Assembly (NCBI GenBank): GCA_016490735.1
Contig: JAEMWC010000085.1
Span: forward strand, 112,501 to 176,500
Direction of reading: 5' to 3'
DNA length: 64,000 nt
Source of the DNA: Pachyseris speciosa
Taxonomy: Eukaryota > Cnidaria > Anthozoa > Scleractinia > Pachyseridae
Shown here: positions 1-9,160 of the stretch, one piece after another
How the letters are laid out: each line of letters opens with the position of its first letter
How positions within the stretch are numbered: position 1 is the stretch's first letter
The notes under the pieces: model-generated
Seen by the model: the letters and a program-made list of their open reading frames with translations, nothing else
Databases searched by the model: none
What the model was told of the DNA's origin: nothing
Made by a program: the position numbers and the translations under genes

Positions 1-738
1 TGGATTAGTGCAAATATCCCCTCCTCTCAATAATAACTGCTGTGTAGCGCATGAATTGGGATACAATAAGCATCTACCCTTGGATCGCTTGGGCGTCCTG
101 TGGTAGTGTTTTAGATTGTTTTGTCCAACAACGAAAGCATAGTCACAAACATCGTAATAGAACGAGTACAAGTTTTTGAGCCCGGAAAAATTGGATCTAG
201 TTGTTTGGTTTCTCAAAACGTCGCTTTTGCAGGCAAAGATTCTCTCTATTAGAGAATAATTTGCACCACTGCACTCGATATTGTTTGTAAGTGTTATCCT
301 AAATGCTAATGTAGGGCTCCTTGGATGAATGACTTTAAATAATTTCGTCTTGAACTCCAACTCGCCATGAACTTCAATGATCGTATTTAACTGCTCCTGC
401 AAGTATTTCTTGTTGGTTGAGCTGTCCAGAATATTCAGCATGATAACAATGGCTATGGATTGTCGTAAAGCTTCGGTTTTGCAGGCAAAGATTCTCTCTG
501 CTAGAGAATAATTCGCACCACTGCACTCAGCATTGTTTGTGAGTGTTATCCTTTGTTCACTAAATGCAAATGTAGCGCTCCTTGGATGAATAACTTTGAA
601 TAGTTTCGTCTTGAACTCCAACTCGCCATGAAGTTCAATAATCGTATTTAACGGCTCTTGCGAGTGCTTCTTGTTGGTTGAATTGTCCAGAATATTCAGC
701 ACAATGATAACAATAACTATGGATAGTCGTAAGGCCAT
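1..738 (-). CDS. Partial secreted or membrane protein with a tandemly duplicated N-terminal unit
   Basis: The minus strand is open from an ATG at 738 to the window edge, 246 codons without a stop. Residues 1-17 are hydrophobic (MALRLSIVIVIIVLNIL) and look like a signal peptide or anchor. Residues 1-89 and 90-173 are near-identical units. Each carries a hydrophobic stretch, the string HGELEFKTKLFKVIHPRS, and Cys residues in ECSGANYSL and IFACK. Past residue 173 the protein is Cys-, Tyr- and basic-rich and does not repeat. The start was chosen because it is the first in-frame ATG after the decayed LINE that ends at 744. I do not recognise the family. The second hydrophobic stretch would sit inside the chain, which is odd for a signal peptide and suggests a recent intragenic duplication. 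Secretion is inferred. The 3' end lies outside the window. Confidence 0.6.
   Translation of the reverse strand, partial: MALRLSIVIVIIVLNILDNSTNKKHSQEPLNTIIELHGELEFKTKLFKVIHPRSATFAFSEQRITLTNNAECSGANYSLAERIFACKTEALRQSIAIVIMLNILDSSTNKKYLQEQLNTIIEVHGELEFKTKLFKVIHPRSPTLAFRITLTNNIECSGANYSLIERIFACKSDVLRNQTTRSNFSGLKNLYSFYYDVCDYAFVVGQNNLKHYHRTPKRSKGRCLLYPNSCATQQLLLRGGDICTNP
220..738 (-). repeat. In-frame tandem duplication (about 250-265 bp unit)
   Basis: Unit 1 is 472-738 and unit 2 is 220-471. They align over almost their full length with scattered substitutions and small in-frame gaps, so the reading frame is kept through both copies. Indels in multiples of three and mostly conservative changes suggest the duplication arose within coding sequence and stayed under coding constraint. 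Confidence 0.85.
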
Positions 739-743
739 AGAGG

Positions 744-2177
744 TCATGATAGGAGAGAAAAGTCGCAAAATAGACGGAGCTTATCGTGACCTTGACAACT
801 TCGGATTCTTGTCACTGACCATCGAACGATTTTCCCTAACAGGCTTAGACAACGGTATTCCCAGCAGCTTAAGCAGTTTCTAACCTTTGTTAATTTTTCT
901 TGGTAGTTTGCTTTCATGCTAACCATGAGATCGGTTGAAATCCAGACACCTAAGACCTTAAGTTTGTCTGTAACCCATTTTAAATCTTTTTTGGGACATA
1001 ATTTATCTTGACGCCCAGCGCAAGCCCCAATCGAGAGAATTTCTGTTTTCTTGTTGTTAAGCCGCAAGCCAGATATCACACCGAAAAGCTCTAGGTCAAG
1101 TAAGGCAGATGTAAAGGATTTTTTTGAGCCGTCTAAAATCATAGTAGTATCGTTAGCATATTGACTAATCTTGATTTCATTTCCACACACAGTGATCCCT
1201 TTTACGTCTTTGTTTTCTCGTATTTTGTTGGCTAATATTTCTGCACAAAGGATGAACATATAAGGGAAAGAGGGCAACCTTGCCTGACTCCTCTTTCGGG
1301 GTGAAGTAATTGCTTGCCCATCCGTTATTAAGGACGCAGCTCTCTACGTTATGGTAGCACAATTTGTTTGATCCAGTTTATTAATGACGATCCTAAATTG
1401 CGTTTTCCATATAAACGACTATTCAACTGCGTAAAACGCTTTTTCGAAATCTAGAAACATCAACAGTCCGGAAATATTATGAGCAGCAGTGTGATTTATT
1501 AAGCCATCGATTAATCTTATGTTTTCAGCAATGAATCTTCCTTTAAGAAAACCGGTTTGGTCGCAGTTTATTAGATTTAATTTGGAAGTACAGTTTGGAG
1601 TCGATTTGCAGTGGCCTTAGCCGCTATTTTATAGTCGGAGTTCAGTAGAGTAATTGGTCGCCAATTTTTAACAAAGTAAGTTTCTGCATCTTTTTTGGGT
1701 ATAAGTTTAATTATCCCACGTCTTTGACTTTGAGAATTTTCCTTCAGTATAAGCGTGGTTAATTGCGTTTAAAAGACAGTCCGAGATTTCATTCCAAAAC
1801 ACTTTATAAAATTCTATAGGCAAACCATCAGAGCCTGGCGTTTTTGCGGGTTTCATACTTTTTAGAGCTTGTAAGTATTCTGCTTTGGTTAACATGTCCT
1901 CGTATTTTTCTTTTTTCTCAAGGTTCGATGCTTTTGAAACAGTGTTTCCAAAAAATGGGTCGTTAGTTCGTTAATCATCGCAGTCCGTTTTGGAACTATA
2001 GATATTTCTGTAAGAGGTTTCGCATTCAGACAAAATTTCTTTGTCTGAGCTGGCAAATTCATTGTCACCTAATTTAAGTTGACTGATTACGCCATTTTTG
2101 AAGTGCCTTTTTTCAAGATTTAAGAAATACTTTGAATTTTTTCCACCTTCATTGTACCGTCTGCATTTTGCCCTCAA
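744..2177 (-). pseudogene. LINE reverse transcriptase fragments
   Basis: Three broken frames follow RT order. 1971-2177 has the pre-RT segment (NEGGKNSKYFLNLEKR). 1707-1895 has fingers motifs (KPAKTPGSDGLPIEFYKVFW). 744-1362 has the palm and thumb, with ISQYANDTTMILDG where YADD is expected, then LRLNNKKTEIL. Between these pieces the frame is lost several times. The catalytic YADD reads YAND, which alone would be expected to abolish polymerase activity. Confidence 0.85.
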
Positions 2178-2472
2178 GATCGCTCCCTTTGTTCTGTATT
2201 CAATCCTTTTCTAATTCCTTCGCTTTCTCTTCTAATTAAATATTAATCACCAGCTTTTCGTTGGCGTTATTACGCCCTGAATCAATTTGCCTCTGCAATT
2301 AATGTTAATTTTCTTCTCCAGTTCTTTTTCTTCTCACAACATTTTTGCCTTTTTTATTTTTGCATATCTCAGAGTTTGTTCTCTAACTTTTCACTTAATC
2401 ATTTCCCATAACAGGGAGGCATTCACTGATTTATCACTTTGATATTCGTCCTTAACACCCTCGATGGTTGCC

Positions 2473-3120
2473 CTAATTTGATTTATGTAGTCCGTCTCTG
2501 ACAAAAACGACGCGTTTAATTTTCCAAAAGCCTGGTCCCCTTGGATTCCTATGAATTGCAATTTGAATTGTCACCATCGAATGATCTGTTTTAAAGCCCG
2601 CCGAGATGTCCGTGTGCGTGACGTTACACATTAGGCTATGACTCACTAAGAAAAAATCTAATCGGCAATGGATTTCAGGTTTTCTTCTACGCCATGTGTA
2701 TCTCAGGATGTCAGGATTAGATACCCTCCATGCATCAACCAAATCGAATTTTGTAGCGTTCGGTGCGTAGATTGTGGCCAGAGTGAAAAGCTTTCCATTT
2801 GTTTTAATATCACAAATAATAAATCTGCCCTTGGGATCCGAATACGACCTTTCAAGCTGAAAGGCGAAATTGTTGTTAAAGAGAATTGCTACTCCACCAC
2901 TGGCGCTAGAGCAGCAGCTAAACAAAGTTTTATAGCCCCATTCGGATGACCAAGTTGTTTTGTGTTTTCCGAACAGTGTTTCTTGTAGCAAATAAATTAA
3001 AAACTTTTTTGCTCTTAGCCAATTAAATGTTTCCCTTCTTTTTAGTCTCTCTCCTAAACCCCAAACATTAAGTGAACATATTTTAAGATCCATTACCATT
3101 CTGAATAAAAAACCTTGCAT
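2473..3120 (-). pseudogene. LINE endonuclease (EEP/AP-endonuclease type), internally deleted
   Basis: The 215-residue open frame begins near the typical endonuclease start (KICSLNVWGLGERLKRRETF). It continues with YLLQETLF, GGVAILFNN, FTLATIYAPN and, near the end, RLDFFLVS and TDHSMVTIQI, the conserved SDH-like C-terminal motif of LINE endonucleases. The piece between the APN motif and the later TWRRRKPE block is too short, so part of the central fold is missing. The enzyme would nick target DNA for target-primed reverse transcription. This copy is unlikely to work. Confidence 0.8.
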
Positions 3121-3689
3121 TTGAGACAGCGTAGATCGGTCGAGTCAGAGCTAATGAAATTGAAGTGGATCTCGTGTTTTAGCTTACGAACTACACGTAT
3201 AGACAAATAACACCAAAACATTAACATGTAAAAAAACCTTATTGTTAGACTGAGGTCCCAGCAGCGTTCATAGGTGGTAACGACCATCCTGAACTTGACA
3301 GGATTTCTATTGCCAATCAAGAATTTGGGTGCGCATCTTGGAAATAGCTATTGATTTGAACTTCTTTTGACTACAAATATTTGCATAGAAAGATTTCATT
3401 ATTTCAGAGTATTTCAATTCGTTGTACAAGCTTTGGTCACCATTGTTTGCCGAAGCGGCCATGACTTCTTCAGTTCCTGAAGAGCTTGATCCACGTTTCT
3501 TGCGCTTTCTTCCGTCCATAAAGGGCATAAAAGGCATAAAAGTGCAGCTAAATGCGCTACTAATTTATGGTATAATCTTTTTCTAGCCAAGTGCTAATTC
3601 TGCTAAAGATTTGGTCAAGAAATCCACATTTTGCCGGACCGCCAATCGAAGCGTATGCACGCCATGGCGGTCACCCCAGTCTCTATATA
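3121..3689. other. Flank without a recognised gene
   Basis: Small minus-strand frames lie here. One at 3307-3537 begins MPFMPFMDGRKRKKRGSSSS and is basic then polar. It could be a decayed LINE ORF1 start or a first exon, and I cannot place it. Confidence 0.3.
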
Positions 3690-3777
3690 TACACTCTTAA
3701 ATAAGGTGTGTTACCGATCTATGATTGGTCAATTTCCAGGCCGTATTCTACTGTATGGCCCGCTAAATTTGAAAGCG

Positions 3778-3795
3778 CCCCCCCCCCCCCCCCCC
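3778..3795. repeat. Poly-C tract
   Basis: An uninterrupted run of about 18 C residues inside the 3690-4743 TIR element. Confidence 0.9.
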
Positions 3796-3827
3796 GATTA
3801 ACCTCAGAGATATAATAAATTAACTAT

Positions 3828-3983
3828 CTTACTAACCTCGTTTTCTCGGTCCGTACTGTAAGTTACGGATGCTCGTTTTTTCTCGTTGATTCATGGCCCG
3901 CGCGCTTCGCTCTTGGGCCATAAATCCGCAGGAAAAAACTCAGTCCGTAACTTACAGTACGGACCTCGAACTCGGTTAGTAAG
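3828..3983. repeat. Foldback element with long inverted arms
   Basis: The left arm (CTTACTAACCTCG, then CGGTCCGTACTGTAAGTTAC) is matched in reverse at 3927-3983. The centre repeats the pattern on a smaller scale (CATGGCCC ... GGGCCAT). The whole segment could form one long hairpin. It is nested inside the 3690-4743 element. Confidence 0.85.
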
Positions 3984-4832
3984 AGGTATGTAAATAGCCA
4001 ACGAGGCACATAGCAACAAGTTGGCTATAAACAATCTCATATCCAACATGCGCTAATGGTGTAATTGCTTTATTAAATTTCCTGATCAAATTCTGAACGT
4101 TTGGAATGGATACTTGGAAATTGCAGCTGAATTTTATTGATTTCTATTTTAATTTTACAAAACGACCGGAATTAAGTTGATGTGACAACACTTGGCGTGA
4201 TCATTTTCCATATAAGGTCAAACTACGGTATAATGATAACCGAGATTTAGTGAGCCAATCAGAAAGCTCGAAATGCACTATTCGAGGTTGGAAATTTAAT
4301 AATCAACAATATTTACTGAGCCTGAGGAGAAAAATTGTCTTAGTATAAGTTAGGTGATTTAGGATGAGTTATTAAAGCACACCTGAAAATGTGTTAGGTT
4401 CACCCCTGAGAAAATATTGGAAATATTGAATTAATTATGCACTAAAATAGCCAAGGTGTGTTGCCATTAAAGGTGTGTTATGATAGCTCTGGCAGATTTC
4501 TACAGTTGAAGAACATTTGCATCTCATTAATTTGTGGTGTGTTCAAACTGATCTTAAGGTGTGTTATTAATAAACACAGAAGGTATGTAATTATTACACA
4601 CCTTCTGTGTTTTCTTACACGCATTGGTGTGTTTCTTTAAACCGTGAAATAGAACAGTGAAAAGGTGTGTCACCACTACACACCCTGATATGTTAGGAAA
4701 CTCACAAGGTGTGCTAGCGAAACACACCTTATTTAAGAGTGTAGTTCAAATATTTGATTTTCATATATTCATTCTCATATATTCACCACTCACGGGTATA
4801 TTATGAACCAACAAAACGATCAGTTCCCAGAT

Positions 4833-4965
4833 GGCTTGTTAGCTCAGTCGGTAGAGCGCTGTACCGGTATCGAATCCCGTACAAGCCTGGATTTTTTCAG
4901 GCTTTATTTTCACTACTGCTTAAGTAGTGTTCATAACTGTGATGATCAGTCACATGTTTAATCAT
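4833..4965 (+). mobile_element. tRNA-derived SINE relic
   Basis: 4833-4888 has an A box (TAGCTCAGTCGGTAGAGCG) and a B box (GGTATCGAATCCC) closed by a GGCTTGT/ACAAGCC acceptor-like stem. The anticodon arm is deleted, so it is not a working tRNA. A T-rich tail and body follow. The phrase TTCAAATAT(T/A)TGATTTTCAT occurs on both sides (4745 and 4978) and may mark a target duplication. Confidence 0.7.
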
Positions 4966-5071
4966 TAATCCACAGTTCAAATATATGATTTTCATGAAGT
5001 CAAAAATCTCGACAACACATTGCTTCATTGACTTGACCAGGCCACCAAAGACAACTGCAACTTCCTGATTT

Positions 5072-5092
5072 TGTTGTTGTTGTTGTTGTTGT
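5072..5092. repeat. (TTG)n microsatellite
   Basis: About seven TTG units. Confidence 0.9.
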
Positions 5093-5257
5093 TTTTATTA
5101 TTTTATTTTATTGATTTTTTCCGCAACAATTCAATACATTACCCAAACAAAGAGAAAAGGAAAAGAACGACAAAAAGAACAATAGCAAGAAAAACAAAAT
5201 ATAAAAATATACATTTAACGACTGACATAAACAAGATGTCATAACCAGTTGATTTCC

Positions 5258-5363
5258 AACCTTGAACCAAGGCTCTCTCTCTTTTCCTCCCTTGTCGTCG
5301 AGAAAGAGTCTCTCTCTCTCGACGACAAGGGAGGAAAAGAGTAGAGAGCCTGGGTTCGAGGTT
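5258..5363. repeat. Foldback with about 45-bp arms
   Basis: 5258-5302 and 5320-5363 are inverted copies (AGAGCC ... CTCCCTTGTCGTCGAG against CTCGACGACAAGGGAG). They are separated by a short CT-rich loop. Confidence 0.85.
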
Positions 5364-5513
5364 AATACTTGTCCCATTTTGAAGAGAGTGTTCTTAACTT
5401 ATTATTTAAACTTACAATTCTACTTTCAATACCACAAACACCAAATCGATTTTTGATAAAAGACCCCTGAAGGATGAATTAAGGCGGGACTTAACCTAAA
5501 CACTGTTTCTGCG

Positions 5514-6533
5514 TAGCCTACGTGTAGCCGTACCCACCCCCCGAGGAAAAACGGGAGGAGGGAACGTCTACGAAAACTTGACGCGAATCGTGTTATGTGA
5601 CGTCACAGTAATTCATGCAAGTTATGTAAATAAATTATATTTTCTGCGGAAGTGCGTATGTTTACACGCTTAGACAAAGTCAAAGGCCGCGTAATGAAAA
5701 GGATTACGAGCGATTTTTGGTCAGAAGCAAGAAAACAATCTTTGATGTAAACATCGCTCTCGCAAATTCTTCGTTTAGATAAGCGTACTCTCAGCTTAAA
5801 TTTGTTGGCAGACAAATTTATTAGAAATAATTACGTAGCAAGTTTGGAGAAAGTTAGCCTTGTTTTCCAGCCGAAGGAACCGCTATCACAAAGCGTAAAT
5901 TTGAACAATCTGCACGTCCCTTCATTACCGTTTCGTTACTCATACACGTGCTAATATTCACCAGTCATGACTCGTTCGATGATATGATCTTCCGAATCTT
6001 TGGCTAGCGCGATCGTTTTCAATCCCAGATCATTCAAATGTTGGACCTGATCTTCCATGAGCGCTGTCAGAGGTGACACGATGAAAACAGTACACGGTTT
6101 CTTCCAAAGAAGCGATGCGATCACTAGCTGGCATCGCCTGAAATTTAGTAGCTTTTCCATAGCCAGTTGGCAATGAAACACGGACAGTCTTTCCATCAAA
6201 AATCAAAGTTATGGCCTTTTGTTGCTCTTCGTGGAATTTCTGTAATCCAAAAGTCTCGAAAACCTCATATCTAGCTGCGTTAAACTCCACTTTAGTTTGT
6301 GTGGCTTCCGACACTCCGACCGCCATATTTCAAGTTTCTTCACCAACGAGCAAGATCCGTTTCGGCCAATCAGTGTTCTCGAAAGTATTGATCAATGCGA
6401 TTAACCTATGAGAAACCATTATATATTTTCATGTAAAAGAGTGACGTCACATAACACGATTCGAGTCAGGTTTTCGTAGACGTTCCCTCCTCCCGTTTTT
6501 CCTCGGGGGGTGGGTACGGCTACACGTAGGCTA
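5514..6533. mobile_element. TIR transposon carrying a RecQ-like gene fragment
   Basis: Long inverted repeats of about 93 bp bound this 1020-bp unit (5514-5606 and 6441-6533, starting TAGCCTACGTGTAGCCGTAC) with only two or three mismatches. TTTCTGCG is duplicated on both sides (5506-5513 and 6534-6541), and an extra T could make it 9 bp. A long TIR with an 8-9 bp duplication fits Mutator-like or hAT-like transposons. The only coding sequence inside is a helicase fragment, so this resembles a gene-capturing (Pack-type) element. Confidence 0.8.
5946..6326 (-). pseudogene. RecQ-like helicase N-terminal fragment captured in a transposon
   Basis: From the ATG at 6326 the minus strand reads FETFGLQKFHEEQQKAI, then a Walker A-like stretch (SLPTGYGKAT). 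This is the start of a RecQ-type superfamily 2 helicase. After residue 60 or so the homology moves to another frame (5951-6199: TVFIVSPLTALMEDQVQHL, motif Ia-like), so there is at least one frameshift. It ends soon after. The expected DEAH box, the second RecA-like lobe and the RQC/HRDC regions are absent. It lies wholly between the TIRs of the 5514-6533 element, which suggests capture of a host exon rather than a resident gene. Confidence 0.75.
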
Positions 6534-6932
6534 TTTCTGCGTCGCTTGACATGGATTTGACGTTAATATCTCGTTTGCGTTTTAAGCAATCCAAAATCCC
6601 TATGCTCATCCCACGAAGCTGTATTGTGGAATACTTTGTGAATTTTTTGGTGATTTTTGGGCATATTTTGGAAGAGATAATTTTTCTAGAAGGATTTGTT
6701 AAATTTAGGGAAATAGGGAATATTGAAGATTTTCAGTTCCTCAGCAACCTTCAGTGCCCTTGTGGGGTGTCAACTGTACATTTTAATCCCTTCTTTAAAA
6801 TCCTTAAAATTTCACTCCAATTCACCTTAAGTCCCATCTCAAAAATACTTAATAGCAAGGACCACCGTTGCAAAATAGAAGAGCCGGATCCTGTAATAGA
6901 TCTAACCAGCTATAAAATTGTAAACTAGAAAA
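6534..6932. other. Interval with one unassigned ORF
   Basis: 6551-6928 on the plus strand is open for 125 codons but hydrophobic and of unknown relation. I see no domain and treat it as chance or relic. Confidence 0.2.
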
Positions 6933-8178
6933 CGGTAAGAAACAAGCAAGGCTGGTTACACGGCTAGGAATATATATTTAAACCAATATTTCGGGAGGCA
7001 CAGCCTTCCTTCATCAGGGTGTTACATATTATGACCCTAAGATGAAACGACGTTACAGTTTTAAAAAAAGTTGTACATGTAACATGATATTATAATAAAG
7101 GTAAACAATACAACGTAAAATAAAAAAACGTTACAGTTTGAAAATTTGAAAAAAACGTAACAAGAAAACAAAAAGATAGGTATTATATTTCTTCTTTTCT
7201 GTTGATACCTAACGGTTCAAGAGTTTGACCTCTATCAATTAGATATGCTTCTCTGGCTCTTCGTACACCGTCACGATTAGATTTGGACAGTTCTAGTGGA
7301 ATTAGTTGCATGTCAGAAGCGCTGTGACCGTTAGAGAGAAAATGTTCTGATACTGCAGTGGGTTTAGAGCTGTTGGTTTGTTTGTCGACTGTTCTACGAT
7401 GTTCGTTGAAACGGTCCTTAAGTCGTCGTTTAGTTTCGCCTATGTATTGTTTGTGACAGTGATTGCATTGTACCATGTATATGACATTTTTGGAATTACA
7501 GTCAATGTGATGTTTGATAAATCTAGTTTCGCCGGTGGAATGAAAAGTATAGGTTGTAAGTCCATCAGTTATGTAGTTGCATGTTAAACAGTTGTGGCCA
7601 CAGCGAAAGGCACCAAGGGGTTGATTATTTTTAGCAGGTTTACGTAGTTTAGCAATGACCAATAGATCGTTAAGATTGTTAGAACGTCGGAAAGCAACAA
7701 GAGGGGCAGCCTTGAAAACGTCAACGCAGCGGGGAGATGAAGATAAAATGTTGAAGTGTTTGTGAATAATAGATGATACGGGGCGAATAGCTGGATTGTA
7801 TGTTATGACAAGGGGTACACGTGTAGGCTGGTTAGTATCGGAATTGCGTTGTTTGGGGGCAAGTGCTTCGGTACGTGAAATGTTGTAAACGCGTTGTATT
7901 TCGTTGTTGAGGTAAGAGAGATTGTACCCACGTTTGTTGAGATAAGACTTAAGTTCGTTAAGACGGAGTGCGAAAGTTTCGTCAGAAGAGCAGATGCGTC
8001 GAAGTCTGAGAGCTAAACTGAATGGAATAGCTCTTTTGCTGTGTCTGGGATGGCAAGAGGATTGTAACAAGTAGAGATGTTTGTCAGTAGCCTTAGTGTA
8101 AAGATCAGTAGTGATTTTACCGTTGTTCAGTGACACGTTGACGTCCAGAAAGGCAGTGCCGTGTACTTGCAAGTAGTG
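6933..8178 (-). mobile_element. Penelope-like retroelement, minus copy of an inverted pair
   Basis: This is the reverse complement of the 3' half of the plus copy (to 10365), including the same 3' UTR and terminal sequence. It lacks the RT palm: sequence jumps from the GTA of the RT motif directly to the segment that follows the RT. It meets the plus copy near 8160-8178. The two form a large palindrome with the plus copy's RT and an insertion in the middle. Confidence 0.85.
6961..7022 (-). ncRNA. Hammerhead-like motif in Penelope 3' region
   Basis: Minus-strand CTGATGA (7011-7017) and GAAA (6989-6992) bracket an AGGC/GCCT stem II. This is the mirror copy of the plus-strand motif at 10281-10309. 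Stem I could not be closed convincingly, so it may be inactive. Confidence 0.45.
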
Positions 8179-8190
8179 CAGACTACCCAA
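7183..8190 (-). CDS. Penelope-like protein, RT-deleted, GIY-YIG endonuclease intact
   Basis: The 335-codon frame begins with an RT remnant (HYLQVHGTA) fused to the thumb/linker region (FLDVNVSLNNGK). It then runs through a linker to a GIY-YIG nuclease: NVIYMVQCNHCHKQYIGET, RLKDRFNEHR and a downstream HFLSNGH. Paired cysteines (CGHNCLTC, CNHC) precede or sit within the nuclease as in Penelope-like elements. The RT catalytic motif is lost in an internal deletion, so the protein could at most nick DNA. The fusion keeps the frame, so the product is open but chimeric. Confidence 0.8.
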   Translation of the reverse strand: MGSLHYLQVHGTAFLDVNVSLNNGKITTDLYTKATDKHLYLLQSSCHPRHSKRAIPFSLALRLRRICSSDETFALRLNELKSYLNKRGYNLSYLNNEIQRVYNISRTEALAPKQRNSDTNQPTRVPLVITYNPAIRPVSSIIHKHFNILSSSPRCVDVFKAAPLVAFRRSNNLNDLLVIAKLRKPAKNNQPLGAFRCGHNCLTCNYITDGLTTYTFHSTGETRFIKHHIDCNSKNVIYMVQCNHCHKQYIGETKRRLKDRFNEHRRTVDKQTNSSKPTAVSEHFLSNGHSASDMQLIPLELSKSNRDGVRRAREAYLIDRGQTLEPLGINRKEEI

Positions 8191-9158
8191 TCATTCATAA
8201 AAGACACCACTCACTTCCTCAACAAACTCGAAAATCTCGGACAACAGCCCAACAATGCCATTCTCGTTACACTTGACGTTTCTTCACTCAACATACCCCA
8301 TAACGAAGTCATCAATGCATGTCGTTACTTCCTCGATACACGCAAACGCACTACCTCCACCATCGGCACTGAAACTCTCTGTGACCTCATACGCATGATA
8401 CTCACTATGAACAACTTTTCATTCGACGACAAGCACTACTTGCAAGTACACGGCACTGCCATGGGAACTAGAATGGCACCATCTTATGCCAATCTTTTTC
8501 TCGCCAAACTCGAGACAAACGCTCCAGGGGCACCCAACGAGCCAAATCAACCAAAAGCTGTAGAAAGGCATTCTTTAGTACCTTATGGTGTTTGACGTTT
8601 GTTTAAAGTGATGTTTTCATAAGCTAGAAGAATTTCATCTGTTCGGATTCCCTAGCTGAAGTTTTAATTGCCCGAAAATGTTAGGCAACAAAATCTTCAT
8701 TTGAGAAAATGCAAGCTGAAATGGACTTTTCACGACCTTTCAAGGGAACAATTTTCTTTCCGAAAATGCTAGCTGACGTTTTTGACTGCTAAAAACAGCA
8801 ATTACGACCTTTCCGAAAACCGCAGGGGCTATGATTTCCCCATTGCGAATCTTCTAGGCCACGATCTAGTTACGAAAATCCGAGTGCACTCTTTAATCGA
8901 CGTCGAAAGCCCAAGGCGAACTACCCTCTACCGAACAGATATCTACCGAAACTCTTCGTTGGGTGCCCCTGACGCTCTATCACATGCCCCATACCAACCG
9001 CATACCTGGTGGCGCTTTATAGATGACATTTTTATGATATGGACACACTCAGTAGACGATCTCAACACCTTCACCACATATCTCAACAACATTCACCCTA
9101 CAATTAAATTTACTTCCAATTATTCTTTCTCATCCATACCCTTTAGAACTGGACGTCA
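8161..9158 (+). pseudogene. Penelope-like reverse transcriptase, interrupted
   Basis: Before the MITE: LVTLDVSSLNIPHNE (motif A region) and HGTAMGTRMAPSYANLFLAKLE (motif B region). After it: WWRFIDDIFMIW, whose IDD carries two catalytic aspartates, then IHPTIKFT. Interruption by the MITE at 8525-8971 and the frameshift just before the nuclease make it non-functional as it stands. Confidence 0.85.
8525..8971. mobile_element. hAT-like MITE inside the Penelope RT
   Basis: The ends CAGGGGCACCCAACGA and TCGTTGGGTGCCCCTG are inverted. ACGCTC flanks both sides (8519-8524 and 8972-8977), giving at least 6 bp of an expected 8-bp duplication. No coding sequence was seen. Confidence 0.75.
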
Positions 9159-9160
9159 AC

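Larger units (their letters stand above)
744..3120 (-). mobile_element. L1-like non-LTR retrotransposon, degenerate
   Basis: On the minus strand an apurinic-type endonuclease region (2473-3120) precedes reverse transcriptase pieces (744-2177) in the order used by L1/Tx1-type LINEs. The frame is broken repeatedly and the 3' end stops next to the ATG at 738. Fragments of the same broad type occur at 10500-12960, 27040-27615 and 62978-63328. No target-site duplication was found. Confidence 0.85.
3690..4743. mobile_element. Non-autonomous TIR DNA transposon (about 1.05 kb)
   Basis: 3690-3712 and 4721-4743 are perfect 23-bp inverted repeats (core CACTCTTAAATAAGGTGTG). If the outermost TA is the target duplication, the element is 3692-4741, as in Tc1/mariner-like families. 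The interior carries no transposase but repeats the TIR-like motif AAGGTGTGTT in both orientations, for example around 4454-4490, 4556-4605 and 4661-4730. A separate foldback sits inside it. Confidence 0.75.
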
